The notes under the pieces: generated by a model
What the model saw: only the letters and a program-made list of their open reading frames with translations
Told to the model about the DNA's origin: nothing
Database searches by the model: none
Translations under genes and position numbers: made by a program
Part shown: positions 8,320 through 16,320 of the stretch, piece by piece
Layout: the number at the start of each line of letters is the position of its first letter
How positions within the stretch are numbered: the first letter of the stretch is position 1
DNA from: Elusimicrobiota bacterium
Lineage (GTDB): Bacteria > Elusimicrobiota > Elusimicrobia > UBA1565 > UBA9628
NCBI GenBank assembly: GCA_027451985.1
Contig: DAIDHS010000007.1
Location: 1-64,000 of the forward strand
Length of the DNA stretch: 64,000 nucleotides
Reading direction: 5' to 3'

Positions 8320-9941
8320 CGCGCGTTCCAGCCGGCCAGGGTCTTTCTGACCTGCGGCTGATCCGGAAAAATCTCCAGGCTTCTGCGCAAGTCCGCCGCG
8401 GCTTGGGCTTTGCGCCCCTGCGCCCAGTCCGCGCCCGCCAAACCCAAGTAGGCGAAATAGAATCTCGGATCGATGCGAAGCGACGCTTCGTACTGGGCCT
8501 CGGCCAAATCAGGCCGGCGCATCGCCATGTAGGCGTTGCCCAAATCGTAGCGGGTCTGCGGGTACTCGTCATCGAGCGCGATGGCGCGGGAAAAATCGGT
8601 TACGGCCTCTTGGTAGCGCCCCTCATCGGAGAGTGCCGCGCCCAGATTGCTCCAGTGCTTAGCGTTGCGCGGCTCGTAACTGAGGATGTAGCGCGAGTAG
8701 GCGACCTGGCTGCGGAACTCAAAGTTGCGCCGGAACGTCATCGCGCCGTAAGCCGCAGCCAAAGCCGCGAGCACGAGGGCCTTGTTTTTCTCCGCGGACG
8801 GGCTCGCGCGCTTCCAGAGGCCCGCAGCGACCAAGATGACGCCGAACGAAGGCAGATAGAACCAATGCTCCCAGAACAAGGCGTCAATGACGGCCACCAG
8901 GTTGCTCATGGGCGCGTAGGCGACGAAGAACCACAGAATCCCGGCCGCAGCCAGAGGCCTGGAGCGCCTCCACAGCCAGAGCAGACACGTCAAAACGATC
9001 AGGACGAATACGGAAGCGAGTACCGGCGCGGATAAAAATGAAGTGTAGACCGGCCATGAGCGCTCAGGGTGGAGCCCCGCGGGCCAAATGAGCAGCCGCA
9101 GGCCGTAAGCCAGCGCTGTCCACAAAGTATAGAGCCGGTAGGTCCAGTGCTCCGTAAAAACATTGGGACGCGCATAAAAATTCAGGGTCCCGCCGAAATT
9201 AAGAATCGTCAGGCGCAGCCAAACGTAGGCGCCGGCCAGGGCCCATTGCGGCCCGTGACGCAGCGCGTTGTCTCGCCAAGTCCGGGACGGCCGTTTGCCC
9301 ATGCGCAGAGCGGCCCAGTCAAGAATTCCCAGCAAAGGCGCGGTGACCACGGCCGACTCCTTTGAACCAATGGCCAGGGCCGCCGCTCCCAAGGCCGCCC
9401 AGAAGCGATCTTTCAGGAAAAGCAGGCAGGCCGAGAGCATCCAAAAGACATGGAGCGGCGTGGCAAGGCCGTTGGCCGTGGCCACATCCTCGGCCTGGAT
9501 GGGGTGAAGCGCCCAAAGGATAGCCAAGAGAGCTGGCACGTGCGCGGGGACGGAGTCTTCCAGGAATTCGCGCAAAAGCAAATACGCGAGAACAGCGTTG
9601 GCCGCGTGATAAAAGACGCCGACGGCGTGAAAGGCCCAGGGCGCGGGCCCGAAGAGTTGCATGAGAAAAAAATAATGAAGCGCCTGGACCGGGCGGTAGA
9701 GATTGGAGGGCAATCCCGAGCCTGCCTGGATGTTTTGAGTCAGAAGCTTCGGCAGGAAGCGCCAGTGCCGGAGATACTGGTTGCGGGTAATGAACGCCTC
9801 GTCGTCGCCGAGGAGGAACGGATTGAGGAACGCCCGCGCGTAAGACAGAATGACGCACGCGGGCAGAACGAAGAACGGCCAGTGCGGAGGCGCCTCGCCC
9901 GCGTTTGCCGCAGGTTTGGCGCGCGCCGTCATTCGGGGCAC
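8316..9941 (-). CDS. Membrane protein with C-terminal TPR repeats (TMTC/O-mannosyltransferase-like)
   Basis: 541 aa. The first 400 residues form about 10 transmembrane segments, with an acidic first loop (FLLGDDEAF) and HPIQAEDVA, as in GT-C fold glycosyltransferases that use polyprenyl-phosphate sugars. The last 130 residues are TPR units (YEPRNAKHWSNLGAALSDEG, RYDLGNAYMAMRRPDLAEAQ). The architecture matches TMTC-type or Elusimicrobia/Deltaproteobacteria 'TPR-containing O-mannosyltransferase' proteins. Its first codons overlap the 3' end of the pseudouridine synthase gene, so the two form one transcription unit. Confidence 0.75.
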   Translation of the reverse strand: MPRMTARAKPAANAGEAPPHWPFFVLPACVILSYARAFLNPFLLGDDEAFITRNQYLRHWRFLPKLLTQNIQAGSGLPSNLYRPVQALHYFFLMQLFGPAPWAFHAVGVFYHAANAVLAYLLLREFLEDSVPAHVPALLAILWALHPIQAEDVATANGLATPLHVFWMLSACLLFLKDRFWAALGAAALAIGSKESAVVTAPLLGILDWAALRMGKRPSRTWRDNALRHGPQWALAGAYVWLRLTILNFGGTLNFYARPNVFTEHWTYRLYTLWTALAYGLRLLIWPAGLHPERSWPVYTSFLSAPVLASVFVLIVLTCLLWLWRRSRPLAAAGILWFFVAYAPMSNLVAVIDALFWEHWFYLPSFGVILVAAGLWKRASPSAEKNKALVLAALAAAYGAMTFRRNFEFRSQVAYSRYILSYEPRNAKHWSNLGAALSDEGRYQEAVTDFSRAIALDDEYPQTRYDLGNAYMAMRRPDLAEAQYEASLRIDPRFYFAYLGLAGADWAQGRKAQAAADLRRSLEIFPDQPQVRKTLAGWNAR

Positions 9942-10888
9942 GCCAGACCGAGAGATTGCGCGACCGAAAGAAAATCCTCCGGCAAAGGCGCGCGCAGATT
10001 CAGAAGCCGGCCGTCCCGGGGATGGCGTAGAGACAAGGTCCAGGCGTGGAGCATTTGCCGCTCGGCGCCCAAAGCCGCCAAGTCCTCCGGCGCAATTTGG
10101 CCGCGCGTCATCTTAAGATAAGCGCTTCCGCCGTCTTGATAAAGCTTGTCGCCCAAAACGGGGTGGCCCAGCCAGCTCAAGTGCGCGCGGATTTGGTGCA
10201 GGCGCCCGGTCTTGGGCTCGGCCGCCACCAAGGACGCGCCGCCGCCCACCGCAAGCCGTTTAAACCGGGTCAAGGTCGGAGCGCCGTCCGGCGACACTTC
10301 CTGCCGCACCCAAATCTCTCCGCCCGAGCGGGCAAGCGGGGCGTCGGCTTCCGTGGCGCGCCACAAGACGCGCCCGCGCACCAAAGCCAGATAGCGCTTT
10401 TGCGCGCCGCGCGTGGCGAACTGATCCGTGAGGCTCCGCGCCGCGGCCTTGGTTTTGGCCAAAATCAGAAGCCCGCTGGTTTCCCGATCGAGCCGGTGGA
10501 CCAAATGCGGGCGCGCGCCGCCCAAATGCCGGGAAAGGATCTCCGTGACGCTGTTGCGCCGTATTTTGTCGGTCGGGTGGCTTAGAAGGCGGCCGGGCTT
10601 GTTCACGGCCAGCAGCTGCTCGTCTTCGTAGACGATCGGCAGGCTCTCGAAGCGGGCGGGGGGATCCTCGCGCCGCTCGAAGCGCACGCGGATCTCATCC
10701 CGCGCGCGGACGCGATCGGAGGGCTTGAGTGCTCGGCCCGCGCGCGTCACCCGGCCCGCCGCCATCCAGCCTTGGATTTGGGCGCGCGAGCGGCGCTTCA
10801 TGCGCCCGCACAAAAAGACGTCTGCGCGTCGGCCCGCATGCTCGGCTTCGGCGCGGTACGAGACTTCCACCCAGGCGGCCTCGGTCAT
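9929..10888 (-). CDS. RluA-family 23S rRNA/tRNA pseudouridine synthase with S4 domain
   Basis: 319 aa. The S4 RNA-binding domain is at residues 18-75 (RRADVFLCGRMKRRSRAQIQ). The catalytic domain carries the signature HLVHRLDRETSG, where the Asp forms the covalent intermediate with uridine, followed by LLILAKTKAA and a late GRLHQIRAHL motif. The target uridine cannot be deduced from sequence. A -10 box (minus-strand TAAAAT, 10896-10901) ends 7 nt before the ATG. Confidence 0.93.
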   Translation of the reverse strand: MTEAAWVEVSYRAEAEHAGRRADVFLCGRMKRRSRAQIQGWMAAGRVTRAGRALKPSDRVRARDEIRVRFERREDPPARFESLPIVYEDEQLLAVNKPGRLLSHPTDKIRRNSVTEILSRHLGGARPHLVHRLDRETSGLLILAKTKAAARSLTDQFATRGAQKRYLALVRGRVLWRATEADAPLARSGGEIWVRQEVSPDGAPTLTRFKRLAVGGGASLVAAEPKTGRLHQIRAHLSWLGHPVLGDKLYQDGGSAYLKMTRGQIAPEDLAALGAERQMLHAWTLSLRHPRDGRLLNLRAPLPEDFLSVAQSLGLACPE

Positions 10889-10955
10889 CGGCTTTATTTT
10901 ACACCATCGACTCTAGGCATGGACGGGCGGCTCGGCAAACCGCTACACTTGGAAC

Positions 10956-11618
10956 GTGCGAAAAAGGCCTGGAACACGAACGGACCATCATACCGCTCAG
11001 GGAGTCTTGAGCGGCAAGGGCCCTTGGACGAGTTGGGAGTCTATCTACCGGGAAGTCAAGCCGGAAGAGCTGCCCTGGAACGCCGGCGAGCCGGACTTGG
11101 AACTCGTTCGGCTTGTCGAATCGGGGAAAATCACGCCCTCGCGCACGCTTGATCTGGGCGCCGGACCAGGGCATGACGCCATTTACCTCGCCAAACGCGG
11201 CTTCCGCGTTCTGGCCTTGGACATCTCTCCCGCCGCCCTCAAGCTCGCGCGCGCCAACGCCCGCAAAGCCGGCGCGGACGAGCGCATCCGATTCCGCGTA
11301 GAAGACGTAACGAAGCTTGATGTTCCGGAGAGCTCCGTCTCCTTCGCCAACGACCGGGGCTGCTTCCACGTGCTCGACGCCGCGGGTCGCAAGGCTTATC
11401 TGCGCCAAGTCTCCCGCGCGCTGGCCGTCGGCGGGCTTTTGCTCCTGCGCGTCTTCAGCGACAAGGAACCGCCCGGCCCGGGTCCGCGTCGTTTCTCAAA
11501 AAGAGAGCTCGCGGAGTTTTTTGGCTCCCGCTTCGAACTTCTTAAGATCAAATCCGGCGTCTTTGCCGGGCCGCGGCGGCCCAAAGCCTACGTCTGCCTC
11601 CTGCGCAGGCGGGCATAG
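10956..11618 (+). CDS. SAM-dependent class I methyltransferase
   Basis: 220 aa Rossmann-fold methyltransferase. Motif I TLDLGAGPGHDAIYLA (residues about 65-80) binds S-adenosylmethionine. Acidic VLALDISPAAL is at motif II, RVEDVTKLD at motif III, and GGLLLLRVFS follows. The N-terminal WESIYREVKPEELPWN resembles tellurite-resistance/thiopurine-type methyltransferases, but the substrate is unknown. The GTG start follows a TACACT box (10944-10949) by 6 nt with no ribosome-binding site, a leaderless arrangement. It diverges from the pseudouridine synthase gene across a 67-bp shared promoter region. Confidence 0.85.
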   Translation: MRKRPGTRTDHHTAQGVLSGKGPWTSWESIYREVKPEELPWNAGEPDLELVRLVESGKITPSRTLDLGAGPGHDAIYLAKRGFRVLALDISPAALKLARANARKAGADERIRFRVEDVTKLDVPESSVSFANDRGCFHVLDAAGRKAYLRQVSRALAVGGLLLLRVFSDKEPPGPGPRRFSKRELAEFFGSRFELLKIKSGVFAGPRRPKAYVCLLRRRA

Positions 11619-11634
11619 GATATAATCTAACTCT

Positions 11635-11723
11635 GGAGAGGTGGCCGAGCGGTTGAAGGCGGCGGTCTTGAAAACCGCTAGGGGTTTAACCGCCCCTCGT
11701 GGGTTCGAATCCCACCCTCTCCG
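11635..11723 (+). tRNA. tRNA-Ser (anticodon TGA)
   Basis: 89-nt class II tRNA. The acceptor GGAGAGG pairs with CCTCTCC. The anticodon loop CTTGAAA gives TGA. A long variable arm (AGGGGTTTAACCGCCCCT region) marks it as serine, with T arm GTGGG-TTCGAAT-CCCAC and discriminator G. CCA is not encoded. A TATAAT box (11621-11626) ends 8 nt before the mature 5' end, so the primary transcript has almost no 5' leader. Confidence 0.95.
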
Positions 11724-11815
11724 CCGAATTAGGCCGTTGGACCTAAGGACGCAAACCCAAAAGCCCCTGGTTTATGCCCCGGCGGCTTGGATATAATCTT
11801 TCCACGTTACCTCCA

Positions 11816-13153
11816 ATGATTACCGGCACGCGGCGGCACATCCGGACGCTGGCTTCTCTCTTCGGCATTTCACTTTTTCTTTCCGCTGCGGCTCGAGCCC
11901 AAATCGACGGAGTCGCCGATGATCTGGGGGGGACGGACCTCAGCGGTCCCGCGTTAGGCGCGCTGCCTCTTAATCTAGCCCCGCTTCCCGACCTTTCCGG
12001 ACTCTCTGCCGTGCCGCAAGACGCCGCCTGGAGCGCGCCCCTGACGCAGGCCGAGGCATCCCTGCCGCGCTTTGCGCCCGCGCCACAAGTTCTGGAGGGC
12101 CCCGAACTGGCCCAGGGCGATTCCTCCATCCGCGTGATCATGGATGCCGGGCAGTTCGTCGCCGAAAGCCTCAAGGTCATCAATGGAGCCAAAAAGTCTC
12201 TCGACGTTGAAATGTTCATCCTTCAGAACCAGGAGCTCGTCGATGCCCTGGCCGCGCGCGCGCGGGACATCCCGGTGCGCGTGGTGCTCGATCCGTTCCC
12301 GGGCTGGTCTCCGGCGCGCATCATTCTCAAAATCCGCCTCATCCGAAAGCTGCGCCGGGCCGGAGCCCAGGTGGTGTTTTATCCCGTCCGCGATCTGCAC
12401 GGAGCGCTCTTCAAGATCGACCACGCAAAAATTCTCATCGCCGACGGAACCAAGGCCGTCAGCGGCGGGACAAACTGGATGAAGGACCCGGGAGAAAACC
12501 ACGATTACAATTTGGTCTTGAAGGGCGAGGTGGTCGGAGCCCTGAACAGGATTTTCGCCCAATCCTGGGCGATTTCGAACGGACTTCCATCGCCCGAGTT
12601 GACGCAGCCGGCGATGGACCCGGGCGACAGCATCGAAGCGCTCCTGACCGACGCGGATCACGAGGAGGCGCTTCAAGCCCTGCTCTATCACATCGCACGC
12701 GCCAAGCGCATCCGCGCCGAGGAATACCTGCTCAATGAGCCGCGCATCATCAACGCGCTCATCGCGGCTCACAAGCGCGGCGCGGACATCCAGATTCTCC
12801 TCGATGACAGCGACCTGGGCGGCGTCAACGCAAAGACCATGCAGACCCTTCTCCAGGCGGGTGTGCCCGCGCGCTTCTTCCACGATCCAGACGGGCGGCA
12901 GCGCCGACTGCACGCCAAGGCCGTGGTGTTCGATGACGACCTCGTCATCCTGGGCTCGACCAATTGGAGCCGCCACGCCCTGCGCGTTAATCATGAGGTC
13001 GCGCTCATGTTCCACAACGCTCAGGTGGCCGCGCAGTTGGAATCCGACTTCGCCGCCGATTGGGACGACCGCTCGCGCGAACCAAAGCCGGCCCACGGCC
13101 TTCGCGAGCTTCTCATCCTCGTCGCCGCCGCGGTCGGACGCATCGTCGCCTAG
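11816..13153 (+). CDS. Secreted phospholipase D-superfamily phosphodiesterase (two HKD motifs)
   Basis: 445 aa from the second ATG. I chose it because the upstream ATG (11774) precedes the TATAAT box at 11791-11796 and a signal peptide follows the internal start (SLFGISLFLSAAARA). Two HxKx4D catalytic motifs are present: HAKILIADGTKAVSGGTNW near residue 215 and LHAKAVVFDDDLVILGSTNW near residue 375, each with the downstream GG/GS-TN. This is the arrangement of cardiolipin synthases and PLD-type nucleases. With a signal peptide and no clear transmembrane pair, a periplasmic or secreted nuclease or lipase is likely; the substrate is undetermined. Confidence 0.85.
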   Translation: MITGTRRHIRTLASLFGISLFLSAAARAQIDGVADDLGGTDLSGPALGALPLNLAPLPDLSGLSAVPQDAAWSAPLTQAEASLPRFAPAPQVLEGPELAQGDSSIRVIMDAGQFVAESLKVINGAKKSLDVEMFILQNQELVDALAARARDIPVRVVLDPFPGWSPARIILKIRLIRKLRRAGAQVVFYPVRDLHGALFKIDHAKILIADGTKAVSGGTNWMKDPGENHDYNLVLKGEVVGALNRIFAQSWAISNGLPSPELTQPAMDPGDSIEALLTDADHEEALQALLYHIARAKRIRAEEYLLNEPRIINALIAAHKRGADIQILLDDSDLGGVNAKTMQTLLQAGVPARFFHDPDGRQRRLHAKAVVFDDDLVILGSTNWSRHALRVNHEVALMFHNAQVAAQLESDFAADWDDRSREPKPAHGLRELLILVAAAVGRIVA

Positions 13154-13210
13154 CCGCCCGCCTTCCCGAGCCGCAATAAATCGGAAACCGCCGCCGTCTA
13201 AAATAACGAC

Positions 13211-13411
13211 ATGAACATCTTTCCCATTTCAAGCGTCCCCAATTTCGCGCAAGCAGGACCCGCTCCGGCAGGGAACTCGTCGCTGGTCCTGCTTTTGGGA
13301 GTTCTGATGTTGGTCGCCTTGGCCGCGGCGATTTTGACCTCGCGCAAGGAGGCGGCCTTCAATCCCGTGGAGCTTTGCGGCCCCAAAGACGCCCGTAAAG
13401 CCGGCGAATAA
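13211..13411 (+). CDS. Small single-span membrane protein
   Basis: 66 aa: a short polar N-terminus, one strongly hydrophobic helix (residues 23-42, LVLLLGVLMLVALAAAIL) followed by SRKE (positive inside), and a 20-residue soluble tail. No family recognised. The start is supported by a -10 box TAAAAT (13199-13204) 6 nt upstream, the same leaderless geometry as several confident genes nearby. Confidence 0.55.
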   Translation: MNIFPISSVPNFAQAGPAPAGNSSLVLLLGVLMLVALAAAILTSRKEAAFNPVELCGPKDARKAGE

Positions 13412-13423
13412 AGGCGCGGGCGG

Positions 13424-13870
13424 CTACCAGCCCGCGGTATCAAGCCACAAATTGATCGGCCCGTCGGTTTCGGACTCGACGTCCATGTGCTCGCCGAATT
13501 TCCCGGTCTTGAGCGCGAAGCCCTTGCTCTCCAAAATGCGCCCGAAAAGCTCGTAGAGAGGCCTGGCCGCCTCAGGGGGAGCGGCCTGCGAGAAATCAGG
13601 GCGCCGTCCTTTGCGGCAGTCTGCGTAAAGCGTGAACTGGGAAATTAGGAGAATTTCAGCCTTCACGTCAGCAGCCGAAAGATCGAAGCGTCCCTCGGAG
13701 TCTGGGAAAATCCGCAGGCCTGCGATTTTCTCGGCCAGTTTCTGCGCTACGGAAGCGTCATCCTGCGGGCCCACGCCCAAATAAATCAAAAGCCCGCGCC
13801 CCGTGCGGCGGGTCTCGTCGCCCGGAAGTCGCACCGACGCCCGCGTCACCCGCTGAACTAGAGCCCTCAT
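13424..13870 (-). CDS. dtd: D-aminoacyl-tRNA deacylase
   Basis: 148 aa, the usual Dtd length. It hydrolyses D-amino acids (and glycine mischarged on tRNA-Ala) from tRNA. The start MRALVQRVTRASV and the active-site motif SQFTLYAD (residue about 80) are canonical. The second signature, usually NxGPVT near the C-terminus, reads TDGPIN here: the cross-subunit Gly-Pro is kept but the flanking Asn and Thr are replaced. Gly-Pro is the chirality-reading element, so activity is expected. It converges with the small membrane protein and diverges from the ThpR gene. Confidence 0.92.
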   Translation of the reverse strand: MRALVQRVTRASVRLPGDETRRTGRGLLIYLGVGPQDDASVAQKLAEKIAGLRIFPDSEGRFDLSAADVKAEILLISQFTLYADCRKGRRPDFSQAAPPEAARPLYELFGRILESKGFALKTGKFGEHMDVESETDGPINLWLDTAGW

Positions 13871-13911
13871 CTTCCTTATATATACTAAGATTTGAGCCTG
13901 TCCGGCTTCCC

Positions 13912-14499
13912 ATGAGGCTTTTCATCGCGATCCCCATTGCAGAAAGCGTCCGCGCGGCTCTAGCCGAATTCCAAAGCCATCTGGCCGCTGGGTTGCCCGG
14001 CTGGCGCTGGAGCCGTCCGGGAAATCTGCATCTCACCCTGGCGTTTCTGGGGGAGACGAAGCCCGATAAAATCCCGCGCATCGAGGGCATTCTCCGACGC
14101 GCCTGCGCCGAAGCCGCGCCGTTTGAATTGGAGCTTTCTGGTCTGGGCGCTTTCCCGTCCGCCCGCGATCCGCGGGTGCTCTACCTGGGCTGCGCGCGGG
14201 GGGAAGCCGAGCTCTCCGCCCTGGCAGGGAAAATTCTGCCCGGACTGCGGGGCGCGGACCTTCTGCCGGAAGCGGAAAAAGACCGCGCCTTTCGCGCGCA
14301 CCTGACTCTCGCCCGCCGCCCGCCCGGCTTGGTCCGGACCAAAGCCGCCGCGGATCTCAAGCCTCTGAGGATGGGGCCGGATTTTTTAGTTCCCGTCCTC
14401 TTCGAAGCCGACTGCGTGTGTCTCTACGAAAGCCGTCCATCGTCCGCGGGCTCCGAATACCGCCTTATTTTTCGCCTGGGCCTTGACAAGCGCACATAA
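13912..14499 (+). CDS. thpR: RNA 2',3'-cyclic phosphodiesterase (2'-5' RNA ligase family)
   Basis: 195 aa 2H-phosphoesterase. Both catalytic HxTx motifs are visible (NLHLTLAFLGE near residue 41 and AHLTLARRP near residue 130), and the family start MRLFIAIPI is present. It opens 2',3'-cyclic phosphates on RNA ends or ligates 2'-5' in vitro. It lies divergently next to dtd; both act on tRNA, which may explain the pairing. Confidence 0.93.
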   Translation: MRLFIAIPIAESVRAALAEFQSHLAAGLPGWRWSRPGNLHLTLAFLGETKPDKIPRIEGILRRACAEAAPFELELSGLGAFPSARDPRVLYLGCARGEAELSALAGKILPGLRGADLLPEAEKDRAFRAHLTLARRPPGLVRTKAAADLKPLRMGPDFLVPVLFEADCVCLYESRPSSAGSEYRLIFRLGLDKRT

Positions 14500-14511
14500 T
14501 TAGTTTATAAT
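14483..14511 (+). promoter_or_regulatory. Promoter with overlapping palindrome upstream of the MarR-family gene
   Basis: A consensus -35 TTGACA (14483-14488), a 17-bp spacer and a perfect -10 TATAAT (14506-14511). The -10 ends 9 nt before the ATG at 14521, so the RNA would start within about 2 nt of the start codon. The interval TAATTAGTTTATAATTA (14497-14513) is a near-perfect inverted repeat covering the -10, a likely operator for the MarR protein itself. Confidence 0.75.
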
Positions 14512-14520
14512 TAAACTGTC

Positions 14521-15015
14521 ATGATAAGAACTTTTAGGGCGCGCCCTCCCGTCAAACCATCGGTGCTGGCCTGGGCCCGCGTCATGCGGCTCTACGCCAC
14601 AATTTCGCGGCTGGCCGCGGCGCAACTCTTAGAAGAGGGCTTGAGCGTCCCGCGTTTTGACGTGCTGGCGCAGTTGGGGGTCCTGGGCGGCGCCTGCGCG
14701 GCGCAAGACGCCTTGGTGCGGCGGCTCATGGTCACCAAGGGCAACGTCTCCACGCTCATCCACAAGATGGTCCAAGACGGACTCATCTCGCGCCGCGAGG
14801 ATCCGGCCAACCGCCGGCAAAACCGCCTGGCACTTACGCCCAAAGGGGAAGCGCTGCGGCGCAAAGCCGTGCCCAGGCACGAGGAGTGGCTCGATGATCT
14901 CTTCTCTGTCCTCGAGCCGCGCGAACAGGAGGATCTTGAGGCGCTCCTGACCAAGCTTTTAATGGGAATCAAAAAACGAGGCGAATCTCAATCCGCATCA
15001 AGGAGAAAATCATGA
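14521..15015 (+). CDS. MarR-family transcriptional regulator
   Basis: 164 aa winged-helix regulator. The recognition region reads VTKGNVSTLIHKMVQDGLI, followed by the wing SRREDPANRRQNRLALTPKG, both typical of MarR. It probably represses its own promoter, which carries a palindrome over the -10. The gene overlaps the DoxX-family gene by 4 bp (ATGA) and lies upstream of the pirin gene. A redox- or phenolic-responsive MarR controlling DoxX and pirin is a reasonable inference from similar gene pairs. Confidence 0.9.
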   Translation: MIRTFRARPPVKPSVLAWARVMRLYATISRLAAAQLLEEGLSVPRFDVLAQLGVLGGACAAQDALVRRLMVTKGNVSTLIHKMVQDGLISRREDPANRRQNRLALTPKGEALRRKAVPRHEEWLDDLFSVLEPREQEDLEALLTKLLMGIKKRGESQSASRRKS

Positions 15016-15392
15016 AATACCTAGTCCTGCTGGGCCGGGCGCTGTTTACCGGCATCTTCCTCATCGCCGCTCCGCAGCACTTCGGCGCGGGCGACATCGC
15101 CTATGCCGCCGCGATGGGCGTGCCGTTTCCGCACATCCTCGTGCCGCTCTCGGGCCTCATCGCGATCATCGGTGCGCTGAGCATCCTGACGGGCTACAAA
15201 GCCAAATGGGGGGCGTGGCTCATCGTGCTGTTCCTGGTCCCCGTGACCTTCACCATGCACAAATTCTGGGGACTCTCCGATCCCCAGGCCGCCATGATAA
15301 ACCAAATCATGTTCATGAAGAACATGTCCATGTTGGGGGGAGCCCTGCTCATCTCCTACTTCGGGTCAGGACCGCTGAGCCTGAAGGCTTAG
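15012..15392 (+). CDS. DoxX-family membrane protein
   Basis: 126 aa with four transmembrane helices. The pattern GRALFTGIFLIAAPQHF at the start, the GALSILTGYKAKWGAWLIV pair and a loop containing HKFWGLSD are those of DoxX/DoxD-like quinol-linked membrane proteins. ATGA overlap with the MarR gene and a good AAGGAG site inside its 3' end show co-expression. Confidence 0.88.
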   Translation: MKYLVLLGRALFTGIFLIAAPQHFGAGDIAYAAAMGVPFPHILVPLSGLIAIIGALSILTGYKAKWGAWLIVLFLVPVTFTMHKFWGLSDPQAAMINQIMFMKNMSMLGGALLISYFGSGPLSLKA

Positions 15393-15434
15393 GCGGCAAG
15401 AATCGGTCGGGCGCAAGCCCGGGGAGGCCGTGCC

Positions 15435-16163
15435 ATGAACGCGAAAAGCCGGGAAGGGACTATCGACGTGCGCCGGAAAGACCAGCGCTTCGCGACCCGG
15501 ACGGACTGGCTTAAGTCCTACCATTCCTTTAGCTTCGGGCCGCACTACGACCCGGACAACGTCGGGCACGGCCTCCTCATCGTCAACAACGATGACGTCA
15601 TCCGCGCGGGCACGGGCTTCATGACCCACCCGCACCGCGACATGGAGATCGTCACCTGGGTCTTGGACGGCGAGCTTGAGCACAAGGATTCCGAAGGGCA
15701 CAAGGGCATCATCTACCCGGGCCTGGCCCAACGCATGAGCGCGGGCACGGGCATCTGGCACTCCGAGATGAACCCGAGCAAGAGCAAAGACGTGCGACTG
15801 GTTCAGATGTGGGTGCTGCCGGACACCGAGTCCATCAACCCCGGCTACGAGCAGTTGGACGTCTCTTCGCAGCTCGCCAAAGGAGGACTGGTGCCCGTGG
15901 CCTCCGGGCGGGGGCACGACGCCGCCATTTCCATCCGGCAGAAAAACGCGGTTCTCTGGGCCGGACGATTGAAACCCGGCGAAGCGGTCAAAGTGCCCGA
16001 CGCGCGCTCGGCCCACCTCTACGTCGCCAAGGGCTCGGCCGGCCTCGAAGGCGCGGGGACGCTGGGTGAAGGCGACGCCGCCAGGCTTATGGGTGCGGGC
16101 TCGCCCAAGCTCATGGCCGACGCCAAGACCGGCGCCGAAATTCTGATTTGGGAGAGTCGCTAG
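15435..16163 (+). CDS. Pirin-family protein (YhhW-like quercetin 2,3-dioxygenase)
   Basis: 242 aa bicupin. The N-terminal cupin has FMTHPHRDMEIVTWVLDGELEHKDS with the metal-binding His/His/Glu set, and AGTGIWHSEMNPS provides the fourth ligand. YhhW-type enzymes are short pirins with dioxygenase activity. It is preceded by GGGGAGG 9 nt upstream of the ATG and follows DoxX by 42 bp, probably in the same MarR-controlled unit. Confidence 0.92.
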   Translation: MNAKSREGTIDVRRKDQRFATRTDWLKSYHSFSFGPHYDPDNVGHGLLIVNNDDVIRAGTGFMTHPHRDMEIVTWVLDGELEHKDSEGHKGIIYPGLAQRMSAGTGIWHSEMNPSKSKDVRLVQMWVLPDTESINPGYEQLDVSSQLAKGGLVPVASGRGHDAAISIRQKNAVLWAGRLKPGEAVKVPDARSAHLYVAKGSAGLEGAGTLGEGDAARLMGAGSPKLMADAKTGAEILIWESR

Positions 16164-16278
16164 CCCTTCAAATCTTCGACGAGGACCTGCCGCGGCTTCG
16201 GCCCAGCCATTTTTCTTTCCGCGGCGATCGTGCAGGCACCTCGGCGCTCGGCATTACGAATTTTTTTTCGCGCCGCGC

Positions 16279-16308
16279 TTGACAGTTTCCATGCGATTAT
16301 TTTAGATT
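16279..16308 (+). promoter_or_regulatory. Promoter of the Gld-like ABC operon
   Basis: -35 TTGACA (16279-16284) and -10 TAGATT (16303-16308) with an 18-bp spacer. An AGGTGA ribosome-binding site (16311-16316) lies just before the ATG at 16321. This is one of the few promoters here with a short 5' leader rather than none. Confidence 0.6.
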
Positions 16309-16320
16309 ATAGGTGACGTT

